Assembly: GCF_013373865.1 (NCBI RefSeq) | Contig: NC_050476.1 | Span: forward strand, 124,001 to 188,000 | Direction: 5' to 3' | DNA length: 64,000 bases | Source of the DNA: Monomorium pharaonis | Taxonomy: Eukaryota; Arthropoda; Insecta; Hymenoptera; Formicidae | In this document: piece by piece, positions 61,253-64,000 of the stretch | Layout: the number at the start of each line of letters is the position of its first letter | How positions within the stretch are numbered: the stretch's first letter is position 1 | Program-made: the position numbers and the translations under genes | The notes under the pieces: model-generated | Databases searched by the model: none | The model's input: only the letters and a program-made list of their open reading frames with translations | What the model was told of the DNA's origin: nothing

Positions 61253-61292
61253 TTAAGGGAATCCTAAAATCGTCTGTATTTTTTTCGCAAAG
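61253..61292 (+). repeat. solo end of the TTAAGGGAAT element family
   Basis: TTAAGGGAATCCTAAAATCG matches both ends of the element at 57934-58464. No partner end was found before the window end. Confidence 0.6.
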
Positions 61293-62329
61293 TTGCATCA
61301 CTTTGAAGATTTTCTAAAAATTCGGTCAAAATTTTTGTCTCGTTTTTTTGCGCCAGTGTATTTAACTTATTTTTTGTAGTTTATTTACTTTGCAAAGTGT
61401 TACTTCGAGCTTAGTTATTCTGTAAATAAATAAATTTCATTCATATAGCATCTAATCGCTGCATCTCAATGAAACTTTATATAAATTGAACACTTATATT
61501 AAAAAATTCAGAAATTTGTTTTTGAGTACGTTTCCATTAGAGCACATTTTTACTTGGTATCGAAACAATCTTTTATCCAGGTAAAACATTGTCGCCAAAT
61601 TTTTTGTATTACATTTAAATGGAATATAAAATATATAATATAAAATAATCATAATGTTCTCATAATTTGTTTGGAAATGATTTTATGTAAGACATCTTGT
61701 TTGGAAATAATTTTTGTTTCTTGCCGTGTCATTGTGAGCAAATATTCAACAATCTCTTCGGAAACAGCGTCTTTGCTTTTGTCTTTAAAGTTAACTGGGA
61801 AACTATTACAATAAAACGTAAAATTCTCAGAGAACATAGACTCGGATCATAGACAAACACCATCACAGACAAACATAAAATATTCAAACAGATCTGGGGT
61901 AAAGTAGACACCAAACTTGCATGTAGAGTGATTTCGTCTCTCAGCTCTTTTTTGTTGCAAACGCTATTTATGTGTCTGATGCTTTATTTTTCGTTACAAG
62001 TATACAATATACCTAATATACCTCATCACGGAGCACGCACCATAGCAATATATGAAATTTAAAAGATTAATAAAAGTACGAGTAGAAAGAAGGGAAAATT
62101 TCGAATTCACGACTTACAAATCTCAATTATTAATCATCAATTATTAATACGCGAAGAGAATTTTTTCCTTTTACTCACAAAATTATTCTATATTATCAGA
62201 TAGTTTGGTTATATAAATTCTATTAAAATTTTATTTAATTTGTCTAAAATATAATAGAAGTCTCTGTTATCATTTTGAGGATAAATTCTAAGAGAGAATT
62301 TTCTTCCTGTACATTTTATAACATCGAAC

Positions 62330-63060
62330 TATCAACGATGATTTTGTAAGCGTACGCGACAGGTCGCGGTACTAAAATAATGTTAATTCGGTGTGTCAAG
62401 GTTTAAAGTCGCACAATGAAAATTTGCACGCTATCGCTTTTGTGCTATATGCTGGCTACGGTTTATTTTTGATTCACAAACGCTCCGATCGTTGAGATTT
62501 GCACAGCTTGTAAGAGGTAGGAGCTAATGGTCGGCCGAGAGAGCGCGTGTAATGTCATAAATGAAACGCGGCATGCCCAGTTTGCGCAAAACGATATTAC
62601 AAGATGCTTGCGCCGGGGTACGTTGTTGTAGCGCTTAACAGCGACCAAGTTATATCACTTACGACAGACTCCATTAGCCCTGCATCGTCATGAAACACGC
62701 GAAAATACGGTCGCTACGCTAATGCTTTGTAAGGTATCCCTTGATGGTGAAATCTGGAACACTGAACGCGTAATCTTTTCTTCCTCTTTAACTCTCTCGC
62801 TCCTCCTCCATCGTCGGTGAGGAATATCCTTTTTCACAGTCGAAAGGATCGCGCTGCAAAAAGTGTTTCAGATATCGCCGTATATGCGACTCACGACACA
62901 GAGAATATACTAACGAGAAATGGTTTTTCTCTCTTTCTTTTTGCAGAGAAAGCGCATCGAGGATGTACGTAAGAGAGGAAACTAGCTATGAAACGTAGAG
63001 TCGCCTCTTAAAGGACGGTCACTTACCAGGCGGATGAAAGGAATCCTTTCATCGGAACAG
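62330..63060. promoter_or_regulatory. GC-richer patch near window end
   Basis: CpG-containing DNA with short ORFs only. Includes TTTTTGCAG at 62938-62946, a good acceptor-like sequence. Confidence 0.25.
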
Positions 63061-63914
63061 GGCTCACGCTCGTTTTATTACGAAATAAAATTCATTGCAA
63101 AAATAATTCTAAATTAACGACATTAATTTTGTGAAAACAATGGGAAACCACGGTATAACATTCCTTGAAGTAGAATCGAAATATGCGATATATAAAAAAG
63201 CTTCTTTTCACTTTTATACGAAGAAATATTTAACGAAAAATTTTAATATGGGTAGATAGAATATAATCAATAGCCTTCATAGATGTAATAATAATACACA
63301 GAAAAAAAAGATTTTTCTTGCTTTGAGAATATTTTTATTTTCAAAATATGAACATTGAACTGTGATATTAAATAGCGTTAAACAGATGTAACTTGTTTAC
63401 ATATGAAGCAATTTTGTATATTATCTAATAAAAAAATACAGTCTTATTATTTAATTATTAATCATTCTTACGAAATGAGAAGAAAAATATTAGATAGAAA
63501 ATAGAAAATATCTTCAAATCAAAAATCATAATTTTTTAAATACTACTACTATAAAAATAATTATATATTGTGTAATTATGTATCTTTAAATAATTATTAT
63601 AATATACTAAATAAATATATTAAAATTTAAATTTATTAAATTTTTTTGAAGAGAGGTAAAACAATGATAGTTAAATGAAATATGTTAATTTTAATTTAAT
63701 ACCATTTTTTCTGTGTAAGATTATGATAAAAATATTCGAGTGTTTAGGAAAATTAATATTATCATTTTTAGTACACATTTTATTAAAACATATTAATACG
63801 GGTATTGATAATTTTCTAATCATTATTTAAAAAAATTTGTTTTACAACAATTACTGTAAATTCTGTAACCGCATTTGCTCTTCAATTTAAGACACGCGAA
63901 AGTTTAGCTTAAAG

Positions 63915-63960
<46 letters not shown>

Positions 63961-63961
63961 C
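63915..63961. repeat. (GA)n array
   Basis: About 46 nt of GA with one GGG interruption. Confidence 0.9.
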
Positions 63962-64000
63962 AGGAGTGCGAAAAATGTTAGATGAGTTTGAATTGCGCAA

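Larger units (their letters stand above)
57047..64000 (+). other. probable intron of the 57-kb gene to window end
   Basis: No further exon could be supported. Contains nested MITEs (57886-58543), a TTA array, GC-rich patches at 59400-60620 and 62330-63060, a hairpin MITE (61058-61226) and a GA array. A possible 18-nt exon at 62947-62964 is discussed among the rejected items. Confidence 0.4.

Noticed and set aside
62947..62964. 18-nt possible exon (acceptor TTTTTGCAG, donor GAT|GTACGT) reading RKRIED
   Set aside because: Too short to support. It does not match the expected residues after MADDE in troponin I, and such splice-like pairs arise by chance.

Overview
The window looks like a hymenopteran insect genome, most likely an ant. 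This is inferred from AT-rich, microsatellite-dense DNA with no CpG depletion in its GC-rich patches, a TTAGG-type telomere-like motif at about 5.71 kb, small insect-size introns in the first gene, and many short hairpin DNA transposons. No bacterial-type genes, rRNA, tRNA or CRISPR array were seen.

Region 1 (1-7.0 kb): the 3' part of a TPR gene that I recognise as TTC17 (tetratricopeptide repeat protein 17), plus strand. Twelve exons join in frame with matching splice phases to give 973 codons and a stop at 6835; the N-terminal exons lie upstream of the window. Three introns carry self-complementary dinucleotide repeats, and the last intron is largely a decayed Tc1/mariner-like element.

Region 2 (about 9.7-12.66 kb): the most unusual part. 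An old imperfect inverted repeat has been filled by at least nine short hairpin elements (MITEs), several nested inside one another and several inserted end to end. They are bounded by 3-bp target-site duplications (TAA/TTA, and CTG twice), which fits PIF/Harbinger (Tourist-like) elements. Three copies of one 83-bp hairpin, and a core shared between elements with different termini, are visible.

Region 3 (12.4-13.6 kb): a GC-rich leader followed by a candidate translation start at 13146 with a good splice donor, and a possible 40-nt second exon. I do not recognise this gene; it could begin a transcript with a very long intron.

Region 4 (13.6-53 kb): about 39 kb with no convincing coding exon. 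It holds AT-rich DNA, dinucleotide arrays, hairpin and long-inverted-repeat elements (notably 29.18-32.51 kb with 206-bp arms), and a series of GC-rich islands. Between 36.4 and 49.3 kb seven perfect TGACGTCA (CRE/ATF) sites occur, nearly all inside those islands, suggesting a regulatory landscape.

Region 5 (53.0-64 kb): a GC-rich promoter-like region with a noncoding first exon ending at 53282, a 3.7-kb intron, and an exon at 57003 whose ATG encodes M-A-D-D-E. Start residues and gene layout resemble insect troponin I (wupA), but only five codons are visible, so this is a moderate-confidence guess. The rest of the window would be intron, with nested MITEs at 57.9-58.5 kb and 61.06-61.23 kb.
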